A DNA stretch of 56,177 nucleotides. It comes from an uncultured Muribaculaceae bacterium (GTDB taxonomy: Bacteria > Bacteroidota > Bacteroidia > Bacteroidales > Muribaculaceae). The DNA lies in the NCBI GenBank assembly GCA_910585275.1, contig CAJUCW010000023.1, positions 1 through 56,177 of the forward strand, in the 5' to 3' direction. The translations under genes were made by a program, and so were the position numbers. The notes beneath the pieces were generated by a model. The model was not told where the DNA came from and did no database searches. It saw only the letters and a program-made list of their open reading frames with translations. Shown here piece by piece: positions 35,801-42,798 of this stretch (the stretch's first letter is position 1; each line of letters begins with the position of its first letter).

Positions 35801-36046
35801 TTAGTCTTCGATTGCTGCCTGCGCCACTCGCATAACGTAACTGCGCGAGGCAGTTAGGCTGTGGTCGTACACCATAGGTACACCACGTTTTGCGGATAGG
35901 GATAGTGGCGCATTGCAGACTAATACCGAAAATCTCTTTCTTGTGTTAACACTCTCTATGGAGAAATGCCGTCTGAGGCTTCTCCTGCGCCCTCTGCCGG
36001 ACTTTGCGGTCTCGGATGGGGGTTTTATTGTTCCGATGTCATACAT
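35801..36046 (-). CDS. Small basic hypothetical protein of the prophage immunity operon
   Basis: This 81-residue protein (MYDIGTIKPPSETAKSGRGR at the start) is arginine-rich in its first half and has no recognised domain. It overlaps the upstream gene by 22 bases and is followed 29 bases later by a strong terminator. Both facts support a real last cistron. Function is unknown; the basic N-terminal part could bind nucleic acid. Confidence 0.5.
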   Translation of the reverse strand: MYDIGTIKPPSETAKSGRGRRRSLRRHFSIESVNTRKRFSVLVCNAPLSLSAKRGVPMVYDHSLTASRSYVMRVAQAAIED

Positions 36047-36435
36047 TGCTTAAATCGGCTTATTTCGCGTCTTGCCTCCGCGAGGTTATCAAATAACTCA
36101 ACTGAGCGGTCAGTGGCAAAGTATTCTGCCCACTCTGCATAGTTGTGGCACATGTCCGTGTCCGGGTCTCGGTAATCATCGCAATCCCACATGTCGGTAA
36201 GACTCGCATACGTCTCGGCAGGGTGTGAGCCGATAGCGTCCACTACCTCGGTGGGGTATTGCTCGATGAGCATCGTGACCCAGTCCCCAAACTCGGTGCC
36301 GGGGTTTTCGTGCAGGATATTCCAAGCACACTCTTTGAGTATGCCGTAGAAGTCCGGCTCGTCCTCTTCCTGTTCAACACTCTCTATGGAGTTGACCAGT
36401 ATCCGAAGTTTGTTGAGTTCTATATCTTCACTCAT
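36025..36435 (-). CDS. Acidic hypothetical phage protein
   Basis: This 136-residue, strongly acidic protein contains WDCDDYRDPDTDMCHNYAEW and matches no family I can name. It starts inside the end of the 57-residue membrane protein gene (8-base overlap) and overlaps the next gene by 22 bases. It is therefore translationally coupled within the repressor operon. The acidic surface would suit a DNA mimic, but that is only a possibility. Confidence 0.6.
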   Translation of the reverse strand: MSEDIELNKLRILVNSIESVEQEEDEPDFYGILKECAWNILHENPGTEFGDWVTMLIEQYPTEVVDAIGSHPAETYASLTDMWDCDDYRDPDTDMCHNYAEWAEYFATDRSVELFDNLAEARREISRFKQCMTSEQ

Positions 36436-36601
36436 GTTTGAAGTTCTTAATTTTGATTGTAGTGATAATAGACTGGATCAATACGAAAGCAAAGAACGCA
36501 CCTACGCCTATGAGGAAACACCATACCTTATGCAGGTCGGTAACCTCATCAAGCACACCACCGACTAAACCGATGATTATTGCAGGAACAATCCATTTCA
36601 T
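36428..36601 (-). CDS. Small membrane protein between the repressor and the acidic protein
   Basis: This 57-codon gene encodes a protein with two hydrophobic helices (about 4-16 and 27-47) and a basic C-terminus (IKIKNFKHE). Its ATG overlaps the repressor stop (ATGA), and its stop overlaps the start of the next gene, so position and coupling support it despite its size. In lysogeny operons such proteins can act in superinfection exclusion; here that is only an inference from context. Confidence 0.55.
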   Translation of the reverse strand: MKWIVPAIIIGLVGGVLDEVTDLHKVWCFLIGVGAFFAFVLIQSIITTIKIKNFKHE

Positions 36602-36993
36602 TTGTGCTTTAATTCCTCTATTCGTTCTTTGTATTCTTTTATCCGTTCGTCCTTTTCTCTAATTATCTGCTCCAACAGCCTGACACGCTCAGCGAGAACA
36701 GCATCACTCACTATTACTGATACGTCTCCGCTGTCAGATGCAGGGGAATAGTCTCCCTCCGTATGCACTTTGCTCGTTGCGCTTTCTCCAGTGAGTAGCC
36801 AACGTGCATCCACATTAAGAGTGGTGACTATCTTTGTCACCATATCAACACTAAATTTGCTCCGCCTCTGCTTACCAAGATAACTTGACATTCCTGCAAC
36901 GGATAGACCTACAGCCTTGGCAAAAGCGGACTTGTTGCCATCAAACTGGGTGTCTATGATCGTTTGTACACGGTCGTTTATTGTCTCCACCAT
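36598..36993 (-). CDS. Prophage repressor-like HTH protein
   Basis: This 131-residue protein has an N-terminal XRE/CI-type helix-turn-helix (about 10-65: KSAFAKAVGLSVAGMSSYLG followed by SVDMVTKIVTTLNVDARWLLTG). A short linker and a C-terminal coiled coil (about 102-131) probably mediate dimerisation. There is no peptidase (S24) domain, so induction would not be by LexA-type self-cleavage. It faces the rightward early operon across a 163-base control region and should be the lysogeny repressor. Confidence 0.8.
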   Translation of the reverse strand: MVETINDRVQTIIDTQFDGNKSAFAKAVGLSVAGMSSYLGKQRRSKFSVDMVTKIVTTLNVDARWLLTGESATSKVHTEGDYSPASDSGDVSVIVSDAVLAERVRLLEQIIREKDERIKEYKERIEELKHK

Positions 36994-37061
36994 TGTTAAA
37001 TGTTAATAAATCTTAAATGACTTAATAATATTTCGTCAAATGCTTGCAATATTAAAGCAAA

Positions 37062-37129
37062 TGACTCAACTTTGCAGAGTCAAATCACTGCATAAGCGGT
37101 GCAAGTAACTGATATAGAGTACAAAGATA
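37062..37129. promoter_or_regulatory. Lysogeny switch region: operator-like repeat and divergent promoters
   Basis: TGACTC (37062-37067) and GAGTCA (37077-37082) form an inverted repeat with a 9-base spacer. A -7-like box CAACTTTG (37067-37074) for the rightward operon sits inside it, one base off the consensus. A perfect minus-strand -7 box TATCTTTG (37129-37122) can serve the repressor. Related AAATGACT half sites occur nearby. A repressor bound at the inverted repeat would cover the early promoter. Confidence 0.45.
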
Positions 37130-37156
37130 CAAAAAATTAACGAAATATCCATAAAA

Positions 37157-37381
37157 ATGATGAGTGAAAATAAGTACCTCGTGAAAAAAGTGTCAGTGAT
37201 AGACACTTTCAAGAACCTCCCGATAGGTAAATCAGTCACTTTTGATTGCCGGGAGTTAGGTTCGTATGGCACTGCCCAGTCAGCCGTAAGCAGATTGAAC
37301 AAAGCTGCAGGGGTAGAGAAATACAAGATTAGCACCTCCGACAATGGTGTAACCTATTCAGTCATTCGTTTGGTTGGTTAA
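37157..37381 (+). CDS. First rightward early prophage gene, small hypothetical protein
   Basis: This 74-residue protein (possibly starting at the second ATG, 37160) has no named family. It contains KSVTFDCRELGSYGTAQSAV and SRLNKAAGVEKYKISTSDNG, the pattern of a small helix-turn-helix-like or ParB-adaptor-type fold often seen in Bacteroidales phages. Its place as first gene after the switch region suggests a regulatory role. The assignment rests on position rather than homology. Confidence 0.6.
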   Translation: MMSENKYLVKKVSVIDTFKNLPIGKSVTFDCRELGSYGTAQSAVSRLNKAAGVEKYKISTSDNGVTYSVIRLVG

Positions 37382-37386
37382 AGCAA

Positions 37387-37557
37387 ATGACTATGGCAAC
37401 GACCCATGTATTCAGAGATTGCCTTGGCTACACTTTCGTAGTGGAGGAGCGCAAGGACGGAACAGCCAAATGGCGTAAGACAATTTATAAATCTCTTGCC
37501 CATGCTCGCAGAGCAATCAATCGTTGGGCAGAGGGTGGTATTGAGAAAATCAAATAA
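37387..37557 (+). CDS. Small basic early phage protein
   Basis: This 56-codon frame (MTMATTHVFRDCLGYTFVVE at the start, ending GGIEKIK) begins 5 bases after the previous stop. It has a beta-hairpin-like start and a basic helix, WRKTIYKSLAHARRAINRW. No family is recognised. Close packing in the operon supports it as a gene. Confidence 0.5.
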   Translation: MTMATTHVFRDCLGYTFVVEERKDGTAKWRKTIYKSLAHARRAINRWAEGGIEKIK

Positions 37558-37576
37558 TCTGAAACGGCATACAATC

Positions 37577-37798
37577 ATGAAGAAAGTAAAACTTACCCTC
37601 CACGGAGGATTTCACAATGTTGACCCGATCAACGTACACATATCTGCGCGAGACTATGAATGTCTGCGCGACAAAGAAGCGACTCTTGCCGATGTCCTCA
37701 GCGACACGCAACTCGCCAGAGTTAACCGACACTTTTGCGGAGTTGAAGGCTGCACCTGCGGTGGTGTCCTCCGCGCTTCATGGACTAAAAACTATTGA
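37577..37798 (+). CDS. Small early phage protein with a Cys/His cluster
   Basis: This 73-residue protein (start MKKVKLTLHGGFHNVDPINV) ends in HFCGVEGCTCGG, a cysteine/histidine cluster that could bind a metal. An open frame extends upstream to 37496, but the ATG at 37577 fits the operon spacing better. No named family is recognised. Confidence 0.55.
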   Translation: MKKVKLTLHGGFHNVDPINVHISARDYECLRDKEATLADVLSDTQLARVNRHFCGVEGCTCGGVLRASWTKNY

Positions 37799-37800
37799 TT

Positions 37801-37989
37801 ATGGCAAAGCACGAAATCTTCTATGCCGTCTGCGACCTCTTCAACGAGGGCGAGGTGGAAGTCAAAAAGGAGATAGCCAACAAGGTTGTCGAAGTGGCTA
37901 TTGAATTGTTCCCGGAGTTCCAAATGACCTATGCGGAAAAGAAAGACACCTACAACATCAAGGTAGAAAACTTCGAAGACGCAAAGTAA
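37801..37989 (+). CDS. Small acidic early phage protein
   Basis: This 62-residue acidic protein (MAKHEIFYAVCDLFNEGEVE at the start) begins 2 bases after the previous stop. It is mostly amphipathic helix. No family is recognised. Its TAA overlaps the ATG of the next gene. Confidence 0.5.
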   Translation: MAKHEIFYAVCDLFNEGEVEVKKEIANKVVEVAIELFPEFQMTYAEKKDTYNIKVENFEDAK

Positions 37990-38129
37990 TGAAAACGACT
38001 GAACAAAAGAGGGAACAGGCAAAGCGCATAATCTCCCTCATCGGCACTCGTGGCAACTGGATCAATCGTCTCTTCCGCTTTTCCCAGTACCTCATCAATC
38101 ATCATCCCGATATGATTATCAACAATTAA
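37989..38129 (+). CDS. Very small early phage protein
   Basis: This 46-codon frame (MKTTEQKREQAKRIISLIGT at the start, ending HHPDMIINN) starts in a TAATG overlap with the previous gene. It is basic and helical and not recognised. The coupling is the main evidence for it. Confidence 0.45.
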   Translation: MKTTEQKREQAKRIISLIGTRGNWINRLFRFSQYLINHHPDMIINN

Positions 38130-38157
38130 CATTATCAACCCCAAATATCCTACAACA

Positions 38158-38418
38158 ATGAAAGATGTAATTCGCCTCTCACTTATCGGCACTGCAATGT
38201 GCGTCCTCTTCGCTTGGGCCATGCTCCGCACGGCTGACAACTCCAAAGTATCCGCGCCCCTCACGTCCGAGGAAATCTCTTGGGTAGAGTTCTGCAAGGC
38301 TCGCCACTACGACCCCCACACCGAGGATGAAGAGATAATCAACGAGTACCTTGACACTTGGGTCGGCTCAGTTGAGGAGGAAAGAGTATTCAACAACCTT
38401 CCTGCACAGGAAGCCTAA
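38158..38418 (+). CDS. Small phage protein with one N-terminal membrane segment
   Basis: This 86-residue protein has a hydrophobic N-terminus (about 6-24, LSLIGTAMCVLFAWAML) and an acidic soluble tail. It could be an anchored inner-membrane protein or carry a signal peptide. Function is unknown; it belongs to the early operon. Confidence 0.55.
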   Translation: MKDVIRLSLIGTAMCVLFAWAMLRTADNSKVSAPLTSEEISWVEFCKARHYDPHTEDEEIINEYLDTWVGSVEEERVFNNLPAQEA

Positions 38419-38429
38419 ACCCTACGGCT

Positions 38430-38711
38430 ATGATAAGAATATCAATAATCCGCGTCCTCCTCCTGCTCTCCCTCTTCACGGTCGGACTCTTCTCCCTCTT
38501 CGCAATACCGATGGACGATTCTCCGACATGGACATCAGACCTCATCCTTTCCAAATGTCTTGCGTTCATTACGCTTTGGCTATTCAACCGACTCTATGAG
38601 CGGTGGAAAGTCGCAGATCGCTTTATCCGTGCTTTCGATAGGTGGAATAACAAGGGTATGGAAAACCCTAACCCGATGTATGTCGGAAAAATCAAGGAGA
38701 AACAGGTATGA
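38430..38711 (+). CDS. Small phage membrane protein
   Basis: This 93-residue protein has two hydrophobic segments (about 5-27 and 38-53) and a basic C-terminal tail with arginine/lysine clusters (NRLYERWKVADRFIRAFDRW). No family is recognised. It overlaps the following gene by ATGA (38708-38711), so the two are coupled. Confidence 0.55.
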   Translation: MIRISIIRVLLLLSLFTVGLFSLFAIPMDDSPTWTSDLILSKCLAFITLWLFNRLYERWKVADRFIRAFDRWNNKGMENPNPMYVGKIKEKQV

Positions 38712-38962
38712 CGCTCCAGTTTTCAGACAAGAGTGTTCCGTATCGGGTATTCATCCAAGACGTGGCGGCCCAACTCGCCTATAATCTTCGGCAGGATAAT
38801 TCAGACCCGGAATACATCAGCCAAAATCAAGCATTCAGAACTTTCGGGCGCAAGCAAGTTGAGCGGTGGCGCAACACTGGCAAGGTGTCCCCGATAAGGA
38901 GAGTGCAGAAACTTGAATACCGCACGGCAGACCTGCGTCTGCTTCAGCGGACTGGAGCATAA
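38708..38962 (+). CDS. HTH_17-like small DNA-binding protein (excisionase-type)
   Basis: This 84-residue protein has a C-terminal segment QNQAFRTFGRKQVERWRNTG, with a following wing-like RRVQKLEYRTADLRLL. This is the pattern of MerR/HTH_17 small DNA-binding proteins used as excisionases or regulators in Bacteroidetes mobile elements. It lies 5 bases before the tRNA-like RNA array. An architectural role in excision is plausible, but no integrase is next to it. Confidence 0.6.
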   Translation: MTLQFSDKSVPYRVFIQDVAAQLAYNLRQDNSDPEYISQNQAFRTFGRKQVERWRNTGKVSPIRRVQKLEYRTADLRLLQRTGA

Positions 38963-38967
38963 ACTAA

Positions 38968-39045
38968 GGGCAGTCAGTGTAGATGGCTGAAACACTGCGG
39001 AGGTGCACCGATGCAGAGAGGTGGGTTCGACTCCCATACTGCCCA
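38968..39045 (+). ncRNA. tRNA-like RNA 1, with atypical anticodon arm
   Basis: GGGCAGT (38968-38974) and ACTGCCC (39038-39044) form a perfect 7-bp acceptor-like stem with an unpaired A after it. GTGT/ACAC with an 11-base loop containing GG is a standard D-arm. GTGGG-TTCGACT-CCCAT (39021-39037) is a textbook T-arm. The middle (38996-39015) does not fold into a normal anticodon arm: a 5-bp stem with a 7-base loop and U33 is missing. Either a 3-bp CGG/CCG stem with a 7-base loop or a 4-bp TGCG/TGCA stem with a 12-base loop can form. No CCA is encoded. It is either a degenerate tRNA or a tRNA-mimicking RNA. Confidence 0.6.
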
Positions 39046-39048
39046 CAT

Positions 39049-39144
39049 GGAGGTACATGTACTCTTGGAACCGGTCTGACAGAGGATAAACCGCCAATCC
39101 ATTCCCTTGACGGCTAATGGCACGAAAGACCTCTGACTACCTCC
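39049..39144 (+). ncRNA. Structured element between the two tRNA-like RNAs
   Basis: GGAGGTA (39049-39055) and TACCTCC (39138-39144) form a perfect 7-bp closing stem, the length of an acceptor stem. Inside it CAGAGG (39080-39085) pairs with CCTCTG (39130-39135), and CCATT with AATGG (39099-39120). There is no T-arm or D-arm, so it is not a tRNA, but the closing stem and its exact fit between the neighbours suggest a third unit of the array. Confidence 0.4.
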
Positions 39145-39150
39145 TATATT

Positions 39151-39260
39151 GGAAGATTAAACGCCACGAAAAGTCACGAGGTGGCGCAAGTAGCGGACGG
39201 CATGCACCGCGAAAGACATAAGAAACTCGGTGGCAGGTGCAACTCCTGCTTCTTCCACCA
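39151..39260 (+). ncRNA. tRNA-like RNA 2, with encoded CCA end
   Basis: GGAAGA (39151-39156) pairs with TCTTCC (39251-39256), followed directly by A and a templated CCA (39257-39260). GCAGG-TGCAACT-CCTGC (39233-39249) is a T-arm whose loop keeps T54, C56, A58 and Y60. In place of D- and anticodon arms there is a CGCCAC/GTGGCG hairpin (39162-39186) and a GCGG/CCGC hairpin (39193-39210) with a 10-base loop. The total of 110 bases is long for a tRNA. The GCGGA...TGCACCG segment is shared with tRNA-like RNA 1, so the two are related. Confidence 0.55.
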
Positions 39261-39294
39261 ACGAACATATTAGTTAACATTAAAAACTTTAATC

Positions 39295-40374
39295 ATGAGT
39301 AAAATCGTAATGAAGGTTGAGGAGATCAACCAACTCGATGTTCTTCAGATTGTCTCGAATGAGAAGGTTCGTGACAAGTTCATCGAAATCTACGAAACCA
39401 TGTGGACTCCTTCCACTGGCGTGTCCGGCGAAGCTGCCTATGAGCGTGAAAGCCGTAACTTCAACCGCATTCTCTCCGAGAAAGAGGATCTGCGTAAAAA
39501 CTGCACCAAGTTCTCACTCTTTACCGCGTTCCTTGACGTGGCAATTTCGGGTCTCTCCCTTGACCCCGGCACACGTGCGCAGGCTTACCTGCTGTCTCGC
39601 TCCATAGCGGTCGGCACATATCTTGACCGCGATGGAAAGGAAAAGAAATCCTACGAAACCCAATGCGTCCTCACAATCTCCGGGTATGGAGAACTCCTGC
39701 TCCGCGCTCGTTGCGGTCAGATACGCCATGCCGACAACCCTGTTATCGTCTATGCCGAGGATGAGTTTGAGTTCGGAGAGCGTAACGGCAACAAGTTTGT
39801 AAACTATGCTTGCCGACTTCCCCACACCTCCGGGCAGATTACTGCTTGCTTCATGAAGATAACTCGCGCTGACGGCTCTCCCGATTACGCTGTGATGTTA
39901 CCCGAGGACTGGAGCCGCCTTGCAGGTTACTCCGCACGTCAGAATCGCCAGTGGGATAACCAACGCCGCCAGTGGGTCATGGGTAATCCCAATGCCCTCT
40001 ACGGACAGCAACAGGACGGCTCACTGCGCATAGACCCCGGCTTCCTTATCGCCAAGTGTATCAAGCATGCTTTCAAGACCTATCCTAAAGCGCGTGTAGG
40101 TCGTGGCACTCAACTGGAGTCTCAGCAGGTGGACGAGCAGGAAATCAATGATGACATCTACGGAGTTGATGAGGGTTGGATTGAGAAAGACCGCGAACTT
40201 TCCAACGATGAATGGAGTCAGCAGGTATCCGAAGGAGTAAGTGCAGGTTTGGCCGCGGCCGAACGTGAACGCAATTCCAAGACTGGCTTTGCTCCTGCTC
40301 CCGATACCTCAGCAGGGGTTTCCGTCAACCCCGAGACATCTGCCGACAATGCAGGCTCTGACGATGTATTCTGA
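39295..40374 (+). CDS. RecT-family single-strand annealing protein
   Basis: This 359-residue protein shows the RecT pattern. The N-terminal helical region ends in LYTAFLDVAISGLSLDPGTR-like sequence (FTAFLDVAISGLSLDP), then QCVLTISGYGELLLRARCGQ, a VIVYAEDEFEFG segment and DPGFLIAKCIKHAFKTYPKA. The C-terminal 60 residues are low complexity. It anneals complementary single strands, normally together with a phage exonuclease, here probably the product of the gene at 42139. It follows the tRNA-like array, so the array lies in the leader of this gene. Confidence 0.85.
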   Translation: MSKIVMKVEEINQLDVLQIVSNEKVRDKFIEIYETMWTPSTGVSGEAAYERESRNFNRILSEKEDLRKNCTKFSLFTAFLDVAISGLSLDPGTRAQAYLLSRSIAVGTYLDRDGKEKKSYETQCVLTISGYGELLLRARCGQIRHADNPVIVYAEDEFEFGERNGNKFVNYACRLPHTSGQITACFMKITRADGSPDYAVMLPEDWSRLAGYSARQNRQWDNQRRQWVMGNPNALYGQQQDGSLRIDPGFLIAKCIKHAFKTYPKARVGRGTQLESQQVDEQEINDDIYGVDEGWIEKDRELSNDEWSQQVSEGVSAGLAAAERERNSKTGFAPAPDTSAGVSVNPETSADNAGSDDVF

Positions 40375-40401
40375 TTCATAACCTCAAAATAGAAAAGTAC
40401 A

Positions 40402-41619
40402 ATGAGCGATAACCAACAACTTCCCATCCTGCGCAAAGAGAATGTGCAGATGATAGCGCAGTCCGCGCCCGACACATACAACACCAACGCACTCTCCACT
40501 CAGCGTTGTGCTGACTTCGGTCAGCGTCTCCTTGATGAGATTAAGCGACACGGAATGTCAGATGATCTTGACAAACGCTGTGCCGAGTTCATAGAGAAAG
40601 CCAAGCGTACGGTTAAGGCTATGAACGAGCGCAGGTCTCCCATAACAAAACTCTTCGACCAGATACGTTCTGAGTTTACTGGCATGGAGAATCAGATTGA
40701 CCCCTCAAAGAAAGGGACCGTGCCTTTCATGATTCAGCAGGAGCGCAACGCCTTTGCCGCAAAGAAACGCGAGGCGGCTGAACGCGCTCGGCAGGAGGAA
40801 CTGCGCAAGCAACAGCGTGAACAGGCACTCAAACGCTATCAGCAGGAAGCCGAGGACGATTTCCGCAGGCAGTTTGACGCGCAGATCACCTCCGACATCA
40901 ACACTCTTACCGACATCAATCAGAAACTCACTCTTGAAAACTACGAGGAGGCGAGTCAGAAGTTACGCACATTCAAGGTGCAGCTCGGCAAGGAGTGGTT
41001 TCAGAGTATTCAGTGCCACGCGCACAAACCCTATGAGGTTTCCGATGCCGAGGCTATTCAGATACGCCAGTCAGTCCTCAACACACTCTATCAGCAATTC
41101 TGCGAGCAGTACCATGCCGAGGTGGGAGATTACCGCGACTCCATCGTTGACGCGCTGCCCTCAAAGAAGCGTGAACTGGAGCGTATGGCAAAGGCGAATG
41201 CAGAGGAGCAGGAGCGCATGAAGAAGGAACTGGAGGCTCGTGAAGCTGCCGAACTCCGCAGGCTCGATGAAGAGCGCAATCGCAAGGAGGACGAAGCCAA
41301 AGCCGCCAAAGCCGTTCAGCAGTCTGCAAATGAAATGGACGGACTCTTCGCTCAGAATGCAGTAGCCGTGGCGGCTCCTATGGAATATCAGCCTAAGACC
41401 TCGGTAAAGAAAAGAATCGTTACTGATACCCCGGAGGGAATTCTTGCCATTGTCTCTATGTGGTGGAGCAGAGAGGGTCAATTCCTCCCGATGGAGGAAC
41501 TCGCTAAAATCTTCAAGAAGCAGATTGCATTCTGCGAGAAGATTGCCAACGACAAAAACGATCCCGAGTTAATCACGTCTCCTTTCATCCGCTATGAGGA
41601 GGAGGTAAAGGCTAAGTAA
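40402..41619 (+). CDS. DUF1351 phage protein
   Basis: This 405-residue protein matches the DUF1351 family found in recombination modules of phages. The start (RKENVQMIAQSAPDTYNTNA) leads into a helical region, then a long coiled coil rich in Glu, Arg, Lys and Gln (about 110-150 and 240-300), and a globular end. It sits between the RecT gene and the DUF3799-like nuclease gene, the usual place for this family. Its biochemical role is not known. Confidence 0.75.
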   Translation: MSDNQQLPILRKENVQMIAQSAPDTYNTNALSTQRCADFGQRLLDEIKRHGMSDDLDKRCAEFIEKAKRTVKAMNERRSPITKLFDQIRSEFTGMENQIDPSKKGTVPFMIQQERNAFAAKKREAAERARQEELRKQQREQALKRYQQEAEDDFRRQFDAQITSDINTLTDINQKLTLENYEEASQKLRTFKVQLGKEWFQSIQCHAHKPYEVSDAEAIQIRQSVLNTLYQQFCEQYHAEVGDYRDSIVDALPSKKRELERMAKANAEEQERMKKELEAREAAELRRLDEERNRKEDEAKAAKAVQQSANEMDGLFAQNAVAVAAPMEYQPKTSVKKRIVTDTPEGILAIVSMWWSREGQFLPMEELAKIFKKQIAFCEKIANDKNDPELITSPFIRYEEEVKAK

Positions 41620-41620
41620 G

Positions 41621-42142
41621 ATGGACGTTGCCAAAATCAATGAACTGCAAGACCACTTTGATGGGCGTGGGCGGTTGAAGCAGGTGGCGAATGCCATCAA
41701 ATGCTTTACCAAAAATGCTTCCGTATTCTATTCATACATTGATGGGTGGGGGAATAAGAAGTGTATCAATATCCCGATTGAGCCATCTGACCTCCTCCCT
41801 CTTCTTCAAAGGTATATAGACGGCATTGATAAGGATATAATCGCTCTGACAACTCCGACTATCAAAGTGCTTGTAAATAACTACGCTGACCTTGAATACA
41901 GCATTTTAGACTATCAAAATCGGTATCCCAAGACAGCGACAAGTTATGAAACAATCGCTTCCCGACTCAAAGAAATCTATCTCGCAAGGGTTGAAGGCTC
42001 TGATCAAGATGATTTGATGAGACCTCAAAGTTACCACATTGAGGTATGCTCCGATTGGCAGGATAAAATCTATATGTTCTCACTGGTTGGAGTGGAGGGG
42101 GACACAGCAGTATTTAGGTTTGACGATATTTACAAGTTATGA
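41621..42142 (+). CDS. Hypothetical phage protein
   Basis: This 173-residue protein (MDVAKINELQDHFDGRGRLK at the start) has no recognised family and no membrane segment. It begins 1 base after the DUF1351 stop and overlaps the next gene by 4 bases, placing it in the recombination module. The C-terminal third looks like a beta-rich domain (WQDKIYMFSLVGVEGDTAVF). Confidence 0.6.
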   Translation: MDVAKINELQDHFDGRGRLKQVANAIKCFTKNASVFYSYIDGWGNKKCINIPIEPSDLLPLLQRYIDGIDKDIIALTTPTIKVLVNNYADLEYSILDYQNRYPKTATSYETIASRLKEIYLARVEGSDQDDLMRPQSYHIEVCSDWQDKIYMFSLVGVEGDTAVFRFDDIYKL

Positions 42143-42798
42143 ACAATCCCGATGCATACTATCAGCGCGATGAGGTCAGCAACTCTGACCTCACCGCCTT
42201 GAAAGAAATATTGTACCCTCGCCCGGTGTTCGGTGACCGCGAGGCGGCTTTCCGCTTCGGGTCTATTGTGGATGCCCTTATCACCGAACCTGCGCGTGTT
42301 GACTTCCTGCACATGACTATTGACGGCAATCCGATTGACGAGGATGAGTTTCTCCATGCTCGTGAAATGCAACGCGCTCTCCGTGCCGAGGCTCGCCGGG
42401 ACTTATTCCTTGCTAAAGTACTGGAGAAAGCGGATACACAACGCTTCATGGTCAACAAAGGTCAGGTGTTCGACAACGGAGGCTTTGAGTTTACTCTTGA
42501 CACTCGTTGCAAGTGGGACTGGTGGCTCGATGCTCCACATTTCGGGGGAGACCTTAAGACCTGTTCGGCTACAACCGAAAAAGAATTCTTGGATTCCGTG
42601 GACTACTTCGACTGGGACCGGTCCCGCGCTTGGTATATGGACATTGCCAACTCCAATAAGGATTTCATCTATGCCATATCCAAAAAGAATTTCAAAGTCT
42701 TTAAGTTATTCATCAACAATCGTGAGGAGGCCATATATAAACGCGGACGCGAGAAATATGAAGACCTCGCTTTCAAATACTGGTGTTTTGCCTTATGA
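42139..42798 (+). CDS. DUF3799-like PD-(D/E)XK phage exonuclease
   Basis: This 219-residue protein has the pattern of the DUF3799/PD-(D/E)XK family. YYQRDEVSNSDLTALKEILY opens it and FRFGSIVDALITEP follows. The nuclease core has FTLDTRCKWDWWL, then GGDLKTCSATTEKEF, where DLKT supplies the D-x-K residues. It should digest duplex ends to provide single strands for the RecT-type annealase two genes upstream. Gene order supports this role. It shares an ATGA overlap with the helicase gene. Confidence 0.8.
   Translation: MNNPDAYYQRDEVSNSDLTALKEILYPRPVFGDREAAFRFGSIVDALITEPARVDFLHMTIDGNPIDEDEFLHAREMQRALRAEARRDLFLAKVLEKADTQRFMVNKGQVFDNGGFEFTLDTRCKWDWWLDAPHFGGDLKTCSATTEKEFLDSVDYFDWDRSRAWYMDIANSNKDFIYAISKKNFKVFKLFINNREEAIYKRGREKYEDLAFKYWCFAL

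Noticed and set aside
39049..39144. The middle element of the array as a third tRNA
   Set aside because: It has a 7-bp closing stem but neither a D-arm nor a T-arm on either strand, so it is kept as a structured element only.
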